Shown in pieces: positions 27,630-36,397 of a DNA stretch of 46,030 nucleotides. Source of the stretch: Alphaproteobacteria bacterium (GTDB lineage Bacteria; Pseudomonadota; Alphaproteobacteria; Bin95); assembly GCA_022825195.1 (NCBI GenBank), contig JAJDYL010000122.1:1-46030 (forward strand), given 5' to 3'. Positions within the stretch are counted from its first letter, which is position 1; the number at the start of each line of letters is the position of its first letter. A model generated the notes under the pieces. That model was not told the origin of the DNA and did not search any database. It was given only the letters and a program-made list of their open reading frames with translations. The position numbers were made by a program, and so were the translations under genes.

Positions 27630-27655
27630 AACTGGACGGTCTTCCTGTCCCAGTT
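27630..27655 (+). terminator. Bidirectional terminator-like hairpin between parB and mlaC
   Basis: AACTGGAC (27630-27637) pairs with GTCCCAGTT (27647-27655) with one bulged C, in the 117-base gap between convergent parB and mlaC. TTT and later A/T-rich bases follow on the plus side. A smaller perfect stem CGGTC/GACCG lies at 27581-27593. The position fits termination from either side. Confidence 0.5.
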
Positions 27656-27683
27656 TAAGTCATACAATCTCAAAATCAGGATA

Positions 27684-28271
27684 CTAGCCGGCGATCCTCA
27701 TGCGCAGCTTTATCAGCAGCCCGTCCAGACCGCCGGCTTCGACCACGATCGCCGAAAACTCCTCGCGTTGCGCGATCACCATGCTCACCCCTTCGATGAC
27801 GAGGTCGGTGATCGCATAACCGCCGTCCTTGCGGTCCACGCGCCAGTCCAGCAGCACGGGGGTGCCGTTGGCGCGCGTTGCGGTCGTGTAAACCATCGAC
27901 CAGCCCTGGAACTCGCGAATCCCGTCCACGGTAATTGCCAGGCCGGCCAGGTCTTCGAACCGGCGGGCATACAGCCCGGACAGGTAATCCTCCAGCAGAG
28001 TCCGGAATTCCTCGCGTTTCGCCGGCGCCGCCCGGCGCCAGTGCCGCCCCAGCACAAGCTTGCCGATCTTGTCCAGATCGAAATCCCGGTTCAGGACCTC
28101 GCGGAACTGCGCCCTGCGCCGGTCGAGCGGAATCGAGGGATCCGTCAATTGCGGGAGAACCTCCGCGGCAAGCTCGCGAATGAACCTCTCCGGGCCTTCG
28201 TCGGCCGCCGCCGGTCCGGCGAGGGCGCACAGGAGGAAAGGCAGGAAGAGGAGAAGGCGCAACGGGCGCAT
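27684..28271 (-). CDS. mlaC: Periplasmic phospholipid-binding protein MlaC
   Basis: A 195-residue Mla-pathway protein that ferries phospholipids from the outer-membrane lipoprotein MlaA to the inner-membrane MlaFEDB transporter. A signal peptide (MRPLRLLLFLPFLLCALAGPAAA) is followed by FIRELAAEVLPQL, RRAQFREVLNRDFDLDKIGKLVLGRHWRRA and VLLDWRVDRKDGGYAITDLVIEGVSM, all typical of the MlaC/Ttg2D fold. ATG 28271 is used; an in-frame ATG at 28292 would overlap the mlaA stop (ATGA) and add seven residues, an equally possible start. The mlaFEDB genes are not in the window. Confidence 0.9.
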   Translation of the reverse strand: MRPLRLLLFLPFLLCALAGPAAADEGPERFIRELAAEVLPQLTDPSIPLDRRRAQFREVLNRDFDLDKIGKLVLGRHWRRAAPAKREEFRTLLEDYLSGLYARRFEDLAGLAITVDGIREFQGWSMVYTTATRANGTPVLLDWRVDRKDGGYAITDLVIEGVSMVIAQREEFSAIVVEAGGLDGLLIKLRMRIAG

Positions 28272-28288
28272 GGCGTGGCTTCCCGATA

Positions 28289-29173
28289 TCATTGGGCCGG
28301 CGGCCGGCTGCGTCCGAAGTCCGGCCTCGGCGGAGGATAGGCATAGTCCTCGCCCGATTCGCCCATGCCGCCGGTCAGGTACCGATCGCCGTCGGTGTCG
28401 AGCTCGAAGGCCCGGCGCTGGCGGTAAAGCGCGCGGATGAAGGCGTAGTAGTCGAGCGAGTTCTCCTTGAAGTCGTCCAGCGTATCCAGATTCCTGTGCC
28501 GGAAGTCGACGGCTGCAACACCCGCGCGGATCAGCGGCATACTGTCGAGATCGGCCCGGCGGAACGCAATATCGACCGGGTCGGTCACGCTCTCGACGAC
28601 CAGGCCTGCGGCATCGCGCACGCTGGAGGGCCCGGCGATCGGCAACACCAGATACGGACCGTCGCCGACACCCCACACTGCAAGCGTGCTCCCGAAATCC
28701 GTGCTGCGGTGGGGCAGGCCCTCTTTCGCGGCGGCGTCGTACAAACCGGCGAAACCGACCATCGTGTTGATGACGAACCGCTGGGCGGTCTCGCCGGACC
28801 GCGTCCACTCGCCCTGGGCCACGTCGTTGACGAAGGTGAACGGCAGCGACAGGTGGCGGACGACATTGCGGATGCCCAGGCGGACCTCGTCGGGAAGAAC
28901 GGCGCCGTAAACGACGGCGGCGGGCCGGAGAATTATCGTGTCGAGCGCTTCATTGATTGCGAACACCACGCGGTTCAGCGGCTCCAGCGGGTCGTTGACC
29001 ACGGGATCGTCCTGCTCCTCGCTGGCGCCCGAGGGCGGCGGCGCGGCGACGGCGAACAGGCAGGCGAGAAGCGTCACGCAGACGAGGCCGCGCAGCCGCC
29101 CGGATGCGGCCGGACATCTATCCGGGCCGCGCTCGCCGGGCATGCCCGGACCATGCTCGACGTCATCACGCAT
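28289..29173 (-). CDS. mlaA: Outer-membrane lipid-asymmetry protein MlaA (VacJ)
   Basis: A 294-residue MlaA, which removes misplaced phospholipids from the outer leaflet of the outer membrane. Family segments are DPLEPLNRVVFAINEALDTIILRPAA, GIRNVVRHLSLPFTFVNDVAQG, RFVINTMVGFAGLYDAA, DFGSTLAVWGVGDGPYLVLPIAGPSSVRD and DSMPLIRAG. The N-terminal hydrophobic part contains LLAC (C38), a possible lipobox, but hydrophobic residues continue beyond it, so ordinary cleavage near AVAA is also possible. Starts at 29173 or, in frame, 29143. It is followed closely by mlaC. Confidence 0.92.
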   Translation of the reverse strand: MRDDVEHGPGMPGERGPDRCPAASGRLRGLVCVTLLACLFAVAAPPPSGASEEQDDPVVNDPLEPLNRVVFAINEALDTIILRPAAVVYGAVLPDEVRLGIRNVVRHLSLPFTFVNDVAQGEWTRSGETAQRFVINTMVGFAGLYDAAAKEGLPHRSTDFGSTLAVWGVGDGPYLVLPIAGPSSVRDAAGLVVESVTDPVDIAFRRADLDSMPLIRAGVAAVDFRHRNLDTLDDFKENSLDYYAFIRALYRQRRAFELDTDGDRYLTGGMGESGEDYAYPPPRPDFGRSRPPAQ

Positions 29174-29259
29174 CTGTCTGCTCGCACCCTCCGGGCATGC
29201 CGCCGCGAGTGGTTAGCACACAACTCCGGAACCGCAAACACGGCTTCCGAGCGGCAAAG

Positions 29260-29288
29260 GTGACAGGTCGCACCCGCCGCCTTATAAC
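29260..29288 (+). promoter_or_regulatory. metF promoter candidate
   Basis: GTGACA (29260-29265), a 17-base spacer and TATAAC (29283-29288) form a near-consensus sigma-70-type promoter 73 bases before the metF start, in the divergent mlaA-metF gap. I looked for SAM-type riboswitch motifs in the short leader and found none. Confidence 0.5.
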
Positions 29289-29361
29289 CGGCCCGCAACA
29301 TGCAGACATCCCCTGCCAACCCTCCGATGCCGCCTGCCCGGCGCAGGCCGGAGCCTGCCTC

Positions 29362-30240
29362 GTGACGCCCGCGGTTTCCTTCGAGTTCTTTCCGCCGAAG
29401 ACCGCGGCGGGGGAGGGCGGCCTTCGGCGGACGCTGGATGTGCTGGCGCCGCTTGCGCCGCGCTTCGTGTCGGTGACCTGCGGGGCCGGCGGCGGCGGGG
29501 GAGAAAGCGCGCGCGGGCGCACCGCGGCAATCGCCGGCCGGATCGCCCGTGAGACGGGACTGCCCGTTGCGGCCCACCTGACCTGCGCCGGCGCGTCCCG
29601 CCGGGAGATCGACGAGGCGGCCCGGGCCTACTGGCGGGCGGGCATCCGGCATATCGTCGCACTGCGCGGCGATCCGCCCTCGGGCATCGGCGAACGCTAC
29701 CGGCCGCACCCGGGCGGCTACGCCTATGCGCTCGACCTGGTTGCCGGCCTCCGGGGCCTGCACGAGTTCGAGATCAGCGTCTCCGCCTATCCGGAGGGAC
29801 ATCCCGACGCGCCCGGTCCCGCCTTCGAGATCGACTATCTGAAGCGAAAGCTCGATGCCGGCGCGGCGCGCGCGATCACCCAGTTCTTCTTCGAGACCGA
29901 CCGCTATCTCCGCTTCCGGGACCGCTGCCGCAAGGCGGGGATCGATTGCGAGATCGTCGCCGGCGTCATGCCCATACGGAATTTCGCCCAGGCGGTCCGG
30001 TTCGCCCGGCTTTGCGGCGCCCGCGTGCCCGCATGGCTCACCGCGCAGTTCGAGGGCCTCGACGACGACCCCGAGACCCTGCGCATGGTCGCCGCCACGG
30101 TCGCCGTCGAGCAATGCCGCCGGCTGGAGGCCGAGGGCGTGGAGAGTTTTCACTTCTACACCCTCAACCGGCCCGAACTGACCCGGGCCGTCTGCCACAT
30201 GCTGGGCGTGCGCCCGAAACTGCGGCAATCGGCGGCCTGA
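29362..30240 (+). CDS. metF: 5,10-methylenetetrahydrofolate reductase
   Basis: A 292-residue FAD-dependent reductase that supplies 5-methyltetrahydrofolate for methionine synthesis. It opens VSFEFFPPKTAAGE with the conserved FEFFPPK motif. Then come PRFVSVTCGAGG, HLTCAGASRREID, HIVALRGDPP, SVSAYPEGHPDA, DYLKRKLDAGAARAITQFFFE, VAGVMPIRNF, and the C-terminal GVESFHFYTLNR. The GTG at 29362 puts the first motif at residue 7, as in the family; the frame is open further upstream but without homology. It converges on the coiled-coil gene, with five bases between the stop codons. Confidence 0.95.
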   Translation: MTPAVSFEFFPPKTAAGEGGLRRTLDVLAPLAPRFVSVTCGAGGGGGESARGRTAAIAGRIARETGLPVAAHLTCAGASRREIDEAARAYWRAGIRHIVALRGDPPSGIGERYRPHPGGYAYALDLVAGLRGLHEFEISVSAYPEGHPDAPGPAFEIDYLKRKLDAGAARAITQFFFETDRYLRFRDRCRKAGIDCEIVAGVMPIRNFAQAVRFARLCGARVPAWLTAQFEGLDDDPETLRMVAATVAVEQCRRLEAEGVESFHFYTLNRPELTRAVCHMLGVRPKLRQSAA

Positions 30241-30245
30241 GCCCG

Positions 30246-33200
30246 TCACTTCCGGGTCAGTGAAAACTCGATGCGGCGGTTGCGCCGGTAGGCCTCCCTC
30301 GTGTCCGCGGGGTCGAGGGGATGGAACTCCCCGAAACCGGTGGCGGCAAGGCGTTCGGCCGGCACGCCGGCCTCCTCCAGCAGCCTGACCACCGCAACGG
30401 CCCGCGCGACCGACAGCTCCCAATTGGTCCTGTAGCGGGACCTGCCCCGAAGCTGCTGCCGGTCGGTGTGGCCGTCCACGCGCAACACCCAGTCGAGATC
30501 TTCGGGGATGCGCGCCGCCACGTCGGTCAGGGCCCTGCCGATCCGGCGCACGCGCTCCTTTCCGGACCTGTCGAGGTCGGCGGAGCCGCTCGGGAACAGC
30601 ACTTCGGCCGGGAGGTAGAAGCGGTCGTCTTCGGTCTGCACCACCTGCTGGCCGGCCAGCGCCTCGCGCAACTGGCCGACGAACTCCGAGCGGAAGCGGC
30701 GCAACTCGTCGATCTTGCGCACCAGGGCGCTGTTGAGGCGCGCGTCGATCACCAGCGTTTCCGCGGCCTCGGCCTTCGCTTCGGAGGCTTCCAGCGCTGC
30801 GTTGAGCTGCTTTACCTGTTCCTTGAGCGCCTCGATATTGGTTGCCAGCCGGGCGATCTGGGCCTTTGCGAGGCGGGATTCGGCTTCCGCCTTCTCGGCC
30901 CGGGTGCGCAGATACGCCAGTCGGTCCACCCGCTCGGCCTTCTCGGCTTCGAGCTTCTTCTGCGCTTCCGCGAGCGCCCGGCGCAGGGCTTCGAGCTTCT
31001 CGATTTCGGCGATCTGCTTGTCGATCCGCTCACGCAGCGCGGCAATCCGGTCCTCGCTGTCCCGCTCGATGGCGTCGAGGTCCGCCAGCTGGTCCCTGAG
31101 CCGGGTGTTCTCGACGGCGAGCCGTATGAGGCGCGCTTCCGCCGCCTCGAACAGGGCCCTTGCCACGGTGTCGGGCGCGGCGGGCTCGCCGCCGTCGGTC
31201 ACGCCGCGCCGCAATTGGAGTTCCTCGCGGGCTTCGGCGAGGCGGTCGCGCGCCTGACTGAGCCGGTCCCTGAGCCGGGCGGCCTCGGCAAGCGCCTCCT
31301 GCAGGCGGTCTTCGCCGACGCGCCGTTCCGCCTCGCGCGCGCCCTCGGCTTCGGCGAGCGCTGCTTCCAGCCGGGCGGCTTCGCTCCGTTGTGCGTCGCG
31401 CCCGCTCTCCGCCGCGGCCAGCCGCGCCGCAAGGGACGCCGCCTGCGCTTCCGCCGCTGCCAGCGCCTCCCGCAGCCTGACGGCCTCCGCAATTTGCCCG
31501 TCGCGCTCGGCCTCGGCGCTTTCGAGCAGGCGGGAACGGGCCGCGGCCTGCGCCCTCGCCTCCGCCAATGCCTGTTGCAACGCCGCAATTTCCGTCCGGG
31601 ACGCTTCCTCCCGCTCGGCGGCTGCCGACCCCAGGCGTTCGATTTCATCCCGCCCCGCGGCCCGGCCGGCCTCGGCTTCCTCGAGATCGCGGGCAAGACC
31701 GACGGCCCTCGCTTCCGCCGCCGCGAGCGCCTCCGTCAATGCCGCGATCTTCTGCTGCGCGGCAAGGCGGTCGGTCTCCATGCCGCCGAGCCGGGCCGCG
31801 AGCGACGCGACATCGTCCCTCGCCGCCGCCAGCGCCCGCTCCAGCTCCGCAATGCGCGTCGCGGCCGCCTCCGCATCCTCGGCGAGCGTTCGCCTCAGCC
31901 CGGCGATCTCGTCCTGCCCCGCCGCCCGCCGGGCTTCGGTTTCGGCAAGCGCCTGCCGGAGCCGGGCGGCTTCCTCCACCGCTGCAACCCGCTGCGCTTC
32001 CGTATAGCCGAGCCGTCCGGAGATGGAGGCCGCCTCCTGCCTCGCCCCTGCAAGCACGCGCTCCAGCGCCGCCGCCGTCTCCGATTTTTCCGCGAGCGCC
32101 TGCCGGAGCCGGGCGATCTCCGCCGCCCCCGCCGCCCGCCGGGTCTCCGTGTCGTCGAGCCGCCCGGAGAGCGAGGCCGCCTCCTGCTTCGCCCCCTCAA
32201 GCGCCTGCTCCAGCGTCGCCGCCGCCTCCGATCGTTCCGCGAGCGCCTGCCGGAGCCGGGCGATCTCCGCCGCCGCCGCGGCCCGCCGCGCCTCCGTCTC
32301 GCCGAGCCGGACCGAGAGGGCCGCCGCCTCCTGCCTCGTTCCCGCGAGCGTCCGGTCCAGCGCTGCCGCCGTTTCCGACTCCTCCTCAAGCGCCTGCCGC
32401 AGCCGGGCGATGTCGTCCTCCCCGGCTGCCCGCCGGGCCTCCGTATCGCCGAGGCGGGCTGTGAGCGAGGCGGCCGTCTTCCGCTCCTCCTCCAGCGCCC
32501 GCTCCAGCGCGGCGATATCCGAGCGCGCCGTCTCCGTCTCTTCGGTCCGCGCGGCCTCGGTTTCCGCCAGGCGCGCCGAGAGCCGCCCGATTTCCTCCTT
32601 CGCCCCGGCCAACGCCTGCTCCAGCGCCGCTATCCGGTCCCGCGCCTTCTTCGCATCCGAGGCCCGCTCAGCGTCCAGACGGGCGATTTCGTCGCGCCCT
32701 GCAAGCCGTTCGGACTCGATGTCCGCCAGCCGCGCCGCCAGCCGTCCGATGTCCGCCTGCGCTTCCTTCAGGGCCCTTTCCAGTGCAGCGACCCGCGCCT
32801 GCGCCGCCGCCATGTCCCCGGCGCGCGCCGCTTCCAGATGCGCTATCTCGTCCCGCTTCGCGGCCAGGCCGGCTTCGGCCTCCGCCAGCCGCGCGGACAG
32901 GCGCGCGATCTCGTTGCGGGCCGCGGCAATTTCGGAGCGCGCCGTCTCCGCCTCAAGAGCCCGGTCCTCCCCGGCTTTCTTCAGCCGCCCGGCGAGGCGC
33001 CCGATTTCCGCCTCTGCCGCCGCCAGCGCCCGTTCCAGGGCCGCGATGTCCGATTGCGCCGTCTCGGCCTCGCCGGCGCGCGCGGCCTCCAGCCGGGCGA
33101 TCTCCTCCTGTCCCGCGGTCCGTTCCGCCTCGGTTGCGGCCAGTTGCGCGGAGAGCCGCCCGATCTCGATCTCCGCCGTCGCCAGCGCCTTTTCCAGCGC

Positions 33201-34154
33201 CGCGATGTCGGCCTCCGCGGCGTCGGTCTTCTCCGCCAGCGCCGTCTTGAGCCGGGCCGCCTCCTCGTTCGCCTGGGCAAGCGCGCGGCGCGCCTCGCCC
33301 AGCGCCGCCTTCAGCCGCCCGGCCTCCGCGGCCTGCGCATCGCCCTCGGTCCTGAGAGCGGCGAGCTCGTCCTCCAGCGCCGAGCGCGCCGCCATGAGGC
33401 CGGCAACCGCCCGGTTGAGTTCGCGAAGCCTCTCCGCCTGTGCGGCGGTCTCCTCCCGGCTCGCCTGCAACGCGGTGTCGAGCCGCGCGATCTCCTCGGC
33501 GCGCTTCGCCGATTCCGCCTGCACCGCCTGGATCCGGGTCTGGAGGTCGTCCGCTTCCCGCTCGCGCTCGGCCAGCCGCTCCAGATTGGCCGCAATCAGG
33601 CGGTGCGCCTCCGCGAGCGCGGAATCGGCTTCCCGTTTCCGCTGGCGGGATTCGGACAGCGCCGCTTCCAGGGCGTCGCGGCTGCGCAGCAGCGCGACCA
33701 GCTCGCGTTCGAGGCGTTCGATTTCGCTCGCCTGGACCTGCACCCTGTCGCGGTCGGCGGCGGCGCTGTCCGTCAGCCGCGTGAAGTCCTCCCGCAGCAG
33801 CGCGATGGTGCCGGCGGCCTGCCCGGCCTCGGCCGTCATCGCTTCCAGCCGCCCGGCATAGTCGTCGCGCGCCTCGGTGGCGAGGCGCAGCTCCACCGTC
33901 AGCGTCTCCAGGTCGTCGCGCAGGTCGGCATTGGCCGACTGTTCGAGCGCCAGCATCTCGGCGAGCTCGGCGAGCTCGCGGTTGAGCCGCGTCAGCGCCG
34001 CATCGCGCCCGGAAAGCGCCTCGTTGAGGAAGAACTGCGCCAGCACGAACACCATGACGAGGAAGACGACGACCATCAGCAGGCTCGCCAGCGCATCCAC
34101 GAAGCCCGGCCAGGTGTTGATGTCCCGTCTGCGTCTTCTCGTCCTGCCCGCCAT
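30246..34154 (-). CDS. Giant MotB/OmpA-like peptidoglycan-anchored coiled-coil protein
   Basis: A 1302-residue protein. An Arg-rich start and NTWPGFVDALASLLMVVVFLVMVFV (one membrane helix, about 13-41) resemble MotB/TolR-type proteins. The last 130 residues are an OmpA-like peptidoglycan-binding domain with LFPSGSADL, DGHTDRQ, SVARAVAVVRLLEEAGV, GFGEFHP and RRNRRIEF. Alphaproteobacterial relatives I recall are about 340-400 residues. Here the region between is roughly 1100 residues of Ala/Glu/Arg-rich coiled coil, partly tandem repeats (31948-32464). It would span much of the periplasm as a rod. No MotA/ExbB-like gene is adjacent. The function is probably envelope organisation, inferred from the two ends. 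Confidence 0.85.
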   Translation of the reverse strand: MAGRTRRRRRDINTWPGFVDALASLLMVVVFLVMVFVLAQFFLNEALSGRDAALTRLNRELAELAEMLALEQSANADLRDDLETLTVELRLATEARDDYAGRLEAMTAEAGQAAGTIALLREDFTRLTDSAAADRDRVQVQASEIERLERELVALLRSRDALEAALSESRQRKREADSALAEAHRLIAANLERLAEREREADDLQTRIQAVQAESAKRAEEIARLDTALQASREETAAQAERLRELNRAVAGLMAARSALEDELAALRTEGDAQAAEAGRLKAALGEARRALAQANEEAARLKTALAEKTDAAEADIAALEKALATAEIEIGRLSAQLAATEAERTAGQEEIARLEAARAGEAETAQSDIAALERALAAAEAEIGRLAGRLKKAGEDRALEAETARSEIAAARNEIARLSARLAEAEAGLAAKRDEIAHLEAARAGDMAAAQARVAALERALKEAQADIGRLAARLADIESERLAGRDEIARLDAERASDAKKARDRIAALEQALAGAKEEIGRLSARLAETEAARTEETETARSDIAALERALEEERKTAASLTARLGDTEARRAAGEDDIARLRQALEEESETAAALDRTLAGTRQEAAALSVRLGETEARRAAAAAEIARLRQALAERSEAAATLEQALEGAKQEAASLSGRLDDTETRRAAGAAEIARLRQALAEKSETAAALERVLAGARQEAASISGRLGYTEAQRVAAVEEAARLRQALAETEARRAAGQDEIAGLRRTLAEDAEAAATRIAELERALAAARDDVASLAARLGGMETDRLAAQQKIAALTEALAAAEARAVGLARDLEEAEAGRAAGRDEIERLGSAAAEREEASRTEIAALQQALAEARAQAAARSRLLESAEAERDGQIAEAVRLREALAAAEAQAASLAARLAAAESGRDAQRSEAARLEAALAEAEGAREAERRVGEDRLQEALAEAARLRDRLSQARDRLAEAREELQLRRGVTDGGEPAAPDTVARALFEAAEARLIRLAVENTRLRDQLADLDAIERDSEDRIAALRERIDKQIAEIEKLEALRRALAEAQKKLEAEKAERVDRLAYLRTRAEKAEAESRLAKAQIARLATNIEALKEQVKQLNAALEASEAKAEAAETLVIDARLNSALVRKIDELRRFRSEFVGQLREALAGQQVVQTEDDRFYLPAEVLFPSGSADLDRSGKERVRRIGRALTDVAARIPEDLDWVLRVDGHTDRQQLRGRSRYRTNWELSVARAVAVVRLLEEAGVPAERLAATGFGEFHPLDPADTREAYRRNRRIEFSLTRK
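31948..32464 (-). repeat. Tandem 147-bp coding repeats in the coiled coil
   Basis: The anchor AGCGCCTGCCG(G/C)AGCCGGGC recurs on the plus strand at 31948, 32095, 32242 and 32389, exactly 147 bases apart. Each unit codes 49 residues (seven heptads) of the form L-S-x-R-L-x-x-T-E-x-R-R-A followed later by IARLRQALAE. Unit sequences are still similar at DNA level, so duplication looks recent. Bounds are approximate: the fourth unit diverges after RQALAE. Confidence 0.8.
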
Positions 34155-34184
34155 GTCGGTGCCGGTTGTCGGAGACCTCCCGGA

Positions 34185-34961
34185 TCAGAGCCCCAGAATG
34201 TCCCTCATGGAGTAGAGGCCCGGCGGCTTGCCCGCCGACCAGCGCACGGCGCGGAGCGCGCCCCGCGCGAACAGCGACCGGTCCATGCAGCGATGGGTGA
34301 ATTCGAGCCGTTCGCCCTCGCTCACGAACATCACCGTATGCTCGCCCACCACATTGCCGCCGCGCAGGGTCGCGAAGCCGATATCGCCGTCCCGCCTCGC
34401 GCCGGTATGGCCCTCGCGGCTCCACTGCGCCACCGCGTCGAGTTCGACGCCGCGCCCGGCCGCGGCGGCCCGGCCGAGGCCCACCGCCGTGCCCGAGGGC
34501 GCGTCCACCTTGTGCTTGTGGTGGATTTCGATGATTTCGATGTCGTATTCGTCGCCCAGCATGGCGGCCACCCGCTCGACCGTCGCGAAAAGCGCGTTCA
34601 CCGTGACGCTCATGTTCGGCGCATAGACGATCGGCAGGGTTTCCGCCGCCGCGGCGAGCGCCGCCTCCTGCCGGGCGTCGAGGCCGGTGGTGCCGATGAC
34701 ATGGCGCGTGCCGGCCGCGGCGGCCATCCGGGCATGCTCGACGGTGGGGCCGGGCAGGGTGAATTCGATTGCCGCGTCAACGGCCCCGAAGACTTCGGCC
34801 GCGTCTTCGCCGATGGAGACGCCGCCGCCGAGGTCGCGGCCCAGCGCCGGATGGCCCGGCGCCTCGCAGGCGGCGGCGAGCTCCAGATCGTCGGCCGCCT
34901 GCACGAGTTCCGTCAGCAGCCCGCCCATGCGCCCGCCGGCGCCGATGATGCCTATCCGCAT
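34185..34961 (-). CDS. dapB: 4-hydroxy-tetrahydrodipicolinate reductase
   Basis: A 258-residue DapB, an NAD(P)H-dependent reductase in the diaminopimelate/lysine pathway. It has the nucleotide-binding MRIGIIGAGGRMGGLL, IGTTGLD, APNMSVTVNALF, and the substrate-binding catalytic block EIIEIHHKHKVDAPSGTA, then VGEHTVMF. ATG 34961 with AAGGAA just before it is a convincing start. It lies 30 bases upstream of the coiled-coil gene on the same strand and diverges from mipZ across 42 bases. Confidence 0.96.
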   Translation of the reverse strand: MRIGIIGAGGRMGGLLTELVQAADDLELAAACEAPGHPALGRDLGGGVSIGEDAAEVFGAVDAAIEFTLPGPTVEHARMAAAAGTRHVIGTTGLDARQEAALAAAAETLPIVYAPNMSVTVNALFATVERVAAMLGDEYDIEIIEIHHKHKVDAPSGTAVGLGRAAAAGRGVELDAVAQWSREGHTGARRDGDIGFATLRGGNVVGEHTVMFVSEGERLEFTHRCMDRSLFARGALRAVRWSAGKPPGLYSMRDILGL

Positions 34962-35003
34962 TTCCTTGCCTCCGGCTCTTGCGACACTGGGGCAGCATGT
35001 AGC

Positions 35004-35786
35004 ATGAAACGGCCGGACATGACCGAAACTCGTATCTATGTCATCGGCAACGAGAAGGGCGGCACCGGCAAATCGACGGTGGCGTTCAACCTCGTTGTCG
35101 GTCTGTTGCGCGCCGGCCAATCCGTCGGCTGCATCGATCTCGACCCCCGCCAGGCGACGCTCGCGCGCCTGGCGGAAAACCGCCGCGCCTTTGCCGGGCG
35201 CACCGGGACGGGACTGCCGGAGCCGGAAGCGGAAATCGCGGACGGGCCGGAGGCGCTGGACCGGACGCTGAGCGCGCTGGCCGGCCGCCACGACGCCGTG
35301 GTGATCGACACGCCGGGCCGCCCCGACCCGGCCGCCCGGGACGCGCACAGCCATGCGGACGTGCTCATCACGCCGCTCAACGACAGCCATGTCGATCTCG
35401 ACCTGATCGGGCGCCTCGATCCCGGCACCCGCGATGCGGCGCGGCCGGGCGTCTATGCGGAGCTGGTGTGGAAGCAGCGGATGATGCGCGCCAGTTCCGG
35501 GCGGCGCGCGCTGACCTGGATCGTGATGCTGAACCGGGTGCGGCAGGTCGATTCGCACAATACGCGCGAAGTCCGCGAACTGCTCCGGAACCTCGCCAGG
35601 CGCTTCGCCTTCGACATCGCGCCGGGCTTCGGCGAGCGCACGATCTTCCGCGAGATGTTCCCCGACGGCCTGGCGCTGATGGACCTGCGCCAGCCGGGCA
35701 TCGAGCGGACGCTCTCCATGAGTCACGTTGCCGCGCGCAACGAGGTGCGCCGGCTGCTCGACATGCTGGGCGTGCCGCCGGTCTAG
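35004..35786 (+). CDS. mipZ: Cell-division positioning ATPase MipZ
   Basis: A 260-residue ParA-related ATPase. In alphaproteobacteria MipZ forms gradients from ParB at the poles and blocks FtsZ assembly, so division occurs at midcell. It shows the deviant Walker A GNEKGGTGKSTVAFNLVV, CIDLDPRQATLARLAENR, VVIDTPGRPD, PLNDSHVDLDLIGRLD, TWIVMLNRVR and FGERTIFREMFPDGLALMDL, all characteristic of MipZ rather than ParA. ATG 35004 is used; ATG 35019 is possible. The window's parB encodes its known partner. A clear hairpin follows at 35890-35914. Confidence 0.93.
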   Translation: MKRPDMTETRIYVIGNEKGGTGKSTVAFNLVVGLLRAGQSVGCIDLDPRQATLARLAENRRAFAGRTGTGLPEPEAEIADGPEALDRTLSALAGRHDAVVIDTPGRPDPAARDAHSHADVLITPLNDSHVDLDLIGRLDPGTRDAARPGVYAELVWKQRMMRASSGRRALTWIVMLNRVRQVDSHNTREVRELLRNLARRFAFDIAPGFGERTIFREMFPDGLALMDLRQPGIERTLSMSHVAARNEVRRLLDMLGVPPV

Positions 35787-35889
35787 GGCGCCGGGAGCGG
35801 CGTGCGTTGCGAACCGCCCGGCCCGGCGGGAAGGCGTGAGTTCCGCATGGAGGCCGCTGGATTGCTCCCGCGGGCGGGCTTGCGGGGAA

Positions 35890-35914
35890 AATAAAGCCCG
35901 CCGGGCACTTTATT
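35890..35914 (+). terminator. Intrinsic terminator after mipZ
   Basis: AATAAAGCCCG (35890-35900) and CGGGCACTTTATT (35902-35914) form an 11-bp stem with one bulged A and a one-base tip as drawn; the real loop would be larger. A-rich and T-rich flanks suit termination on either strand. The 197-base gap 35787-35983 otherwise holds only the GGAGGA ribosome site of the next gene. Confidence 0.65.
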
Positions 35915-35983
35915 CGGGAGGGGCCGGGTATTATCTGTCCTGAAAGGCCCCCGGCCGGGCGCGGCGAACGACGGAGGACTGTT

Positions 35984-36397
35984 TTGGGCGCCATCCATGT
36001 GACGGTTACCGTCAGCAATCCCGCAGACCGGAAGCGCGCGTGGGACGGATTGTTCCTGGTCGATACCGGCGCGACCGACTCGCTGGTGCCGAGAGACCGC
36101 CTGGAAGCCATCGGGCTGGAGCCGGAGGCGCGCCGCCTCCATGAGCTCGCTGACGGCAACACGGTCGTCAAGGATATCGCGGTCGGACGGTTGGAATTCA
36201 TGGGCGAGATCGCGGGCGGCACGATCATCTTCGGCGACGAGGGGACGGAGCCGATCCTGGGCGTGACGGCGCTTGAGTCGGTCGGAATCGACATCGACCC
36301 GCGCAACGGAACATTGAAGCGCCTGCCGGCCGCGCGCCTGAAGGCGCTGCGGGCGGCAGGCGGAAATTGCATGCCCCTGCGGAGCGGTCCCGGATGA
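35984..36397 (+). CDS. Retropepsin-like aspartic protease domain protein
   Basis: A 137-residue protein with the single-domain aspartic protease signature LFLVDTGATDSLVPRDRLEAIGL (catalytic Asp in DTGA, near residue 27). The second half is GTEPILGVTALESVGIDIDP, which corresponds to the family's ILG-x-x-x-L element. Members are dimeric proteases or inactive binding domains. The start is TTG 35984, chosen for the ACGGAGGA ribosome site at 35971-35978. The TGA overlaps the following SDR gene (ATGA). There is no signal peptide, so it is probably cytoplasmic. Its substrate and link to the downstream enzymes are unknown. Confidence 0.8.
   Translation: MGAIHVTVTVSNPADRKRAWDGLFLVDTGATDSLVPRDRLEAIGLEPEARRLHELADGNTVVKDIAVGRLEFMGEIAGGTIIFGDEGTEPILGVTALESVGIDIDPRNGTLKRLPAARLKALRAAGGNCMPLRSGPG

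Noticed and set aside
29174..29361. Possible SAM-responsive riboswitch before metF
   Set aside because: No SAM-I, SAM-II or SAM/SAH-like core could be found by eye; only a promoter-like pair at 29260-29288 is supported.
30321..35786. Very long plus-strand open frame opposite the coiled-coil gene
   Set aside because: It mirrors the Ala/Glu/Arg-rich minus-strand gene in GC-rich DNA. Only its last 260 codons (mipZ, from 35004) look like a protein; the rest is low-complexity Arg/Pro/Leu.
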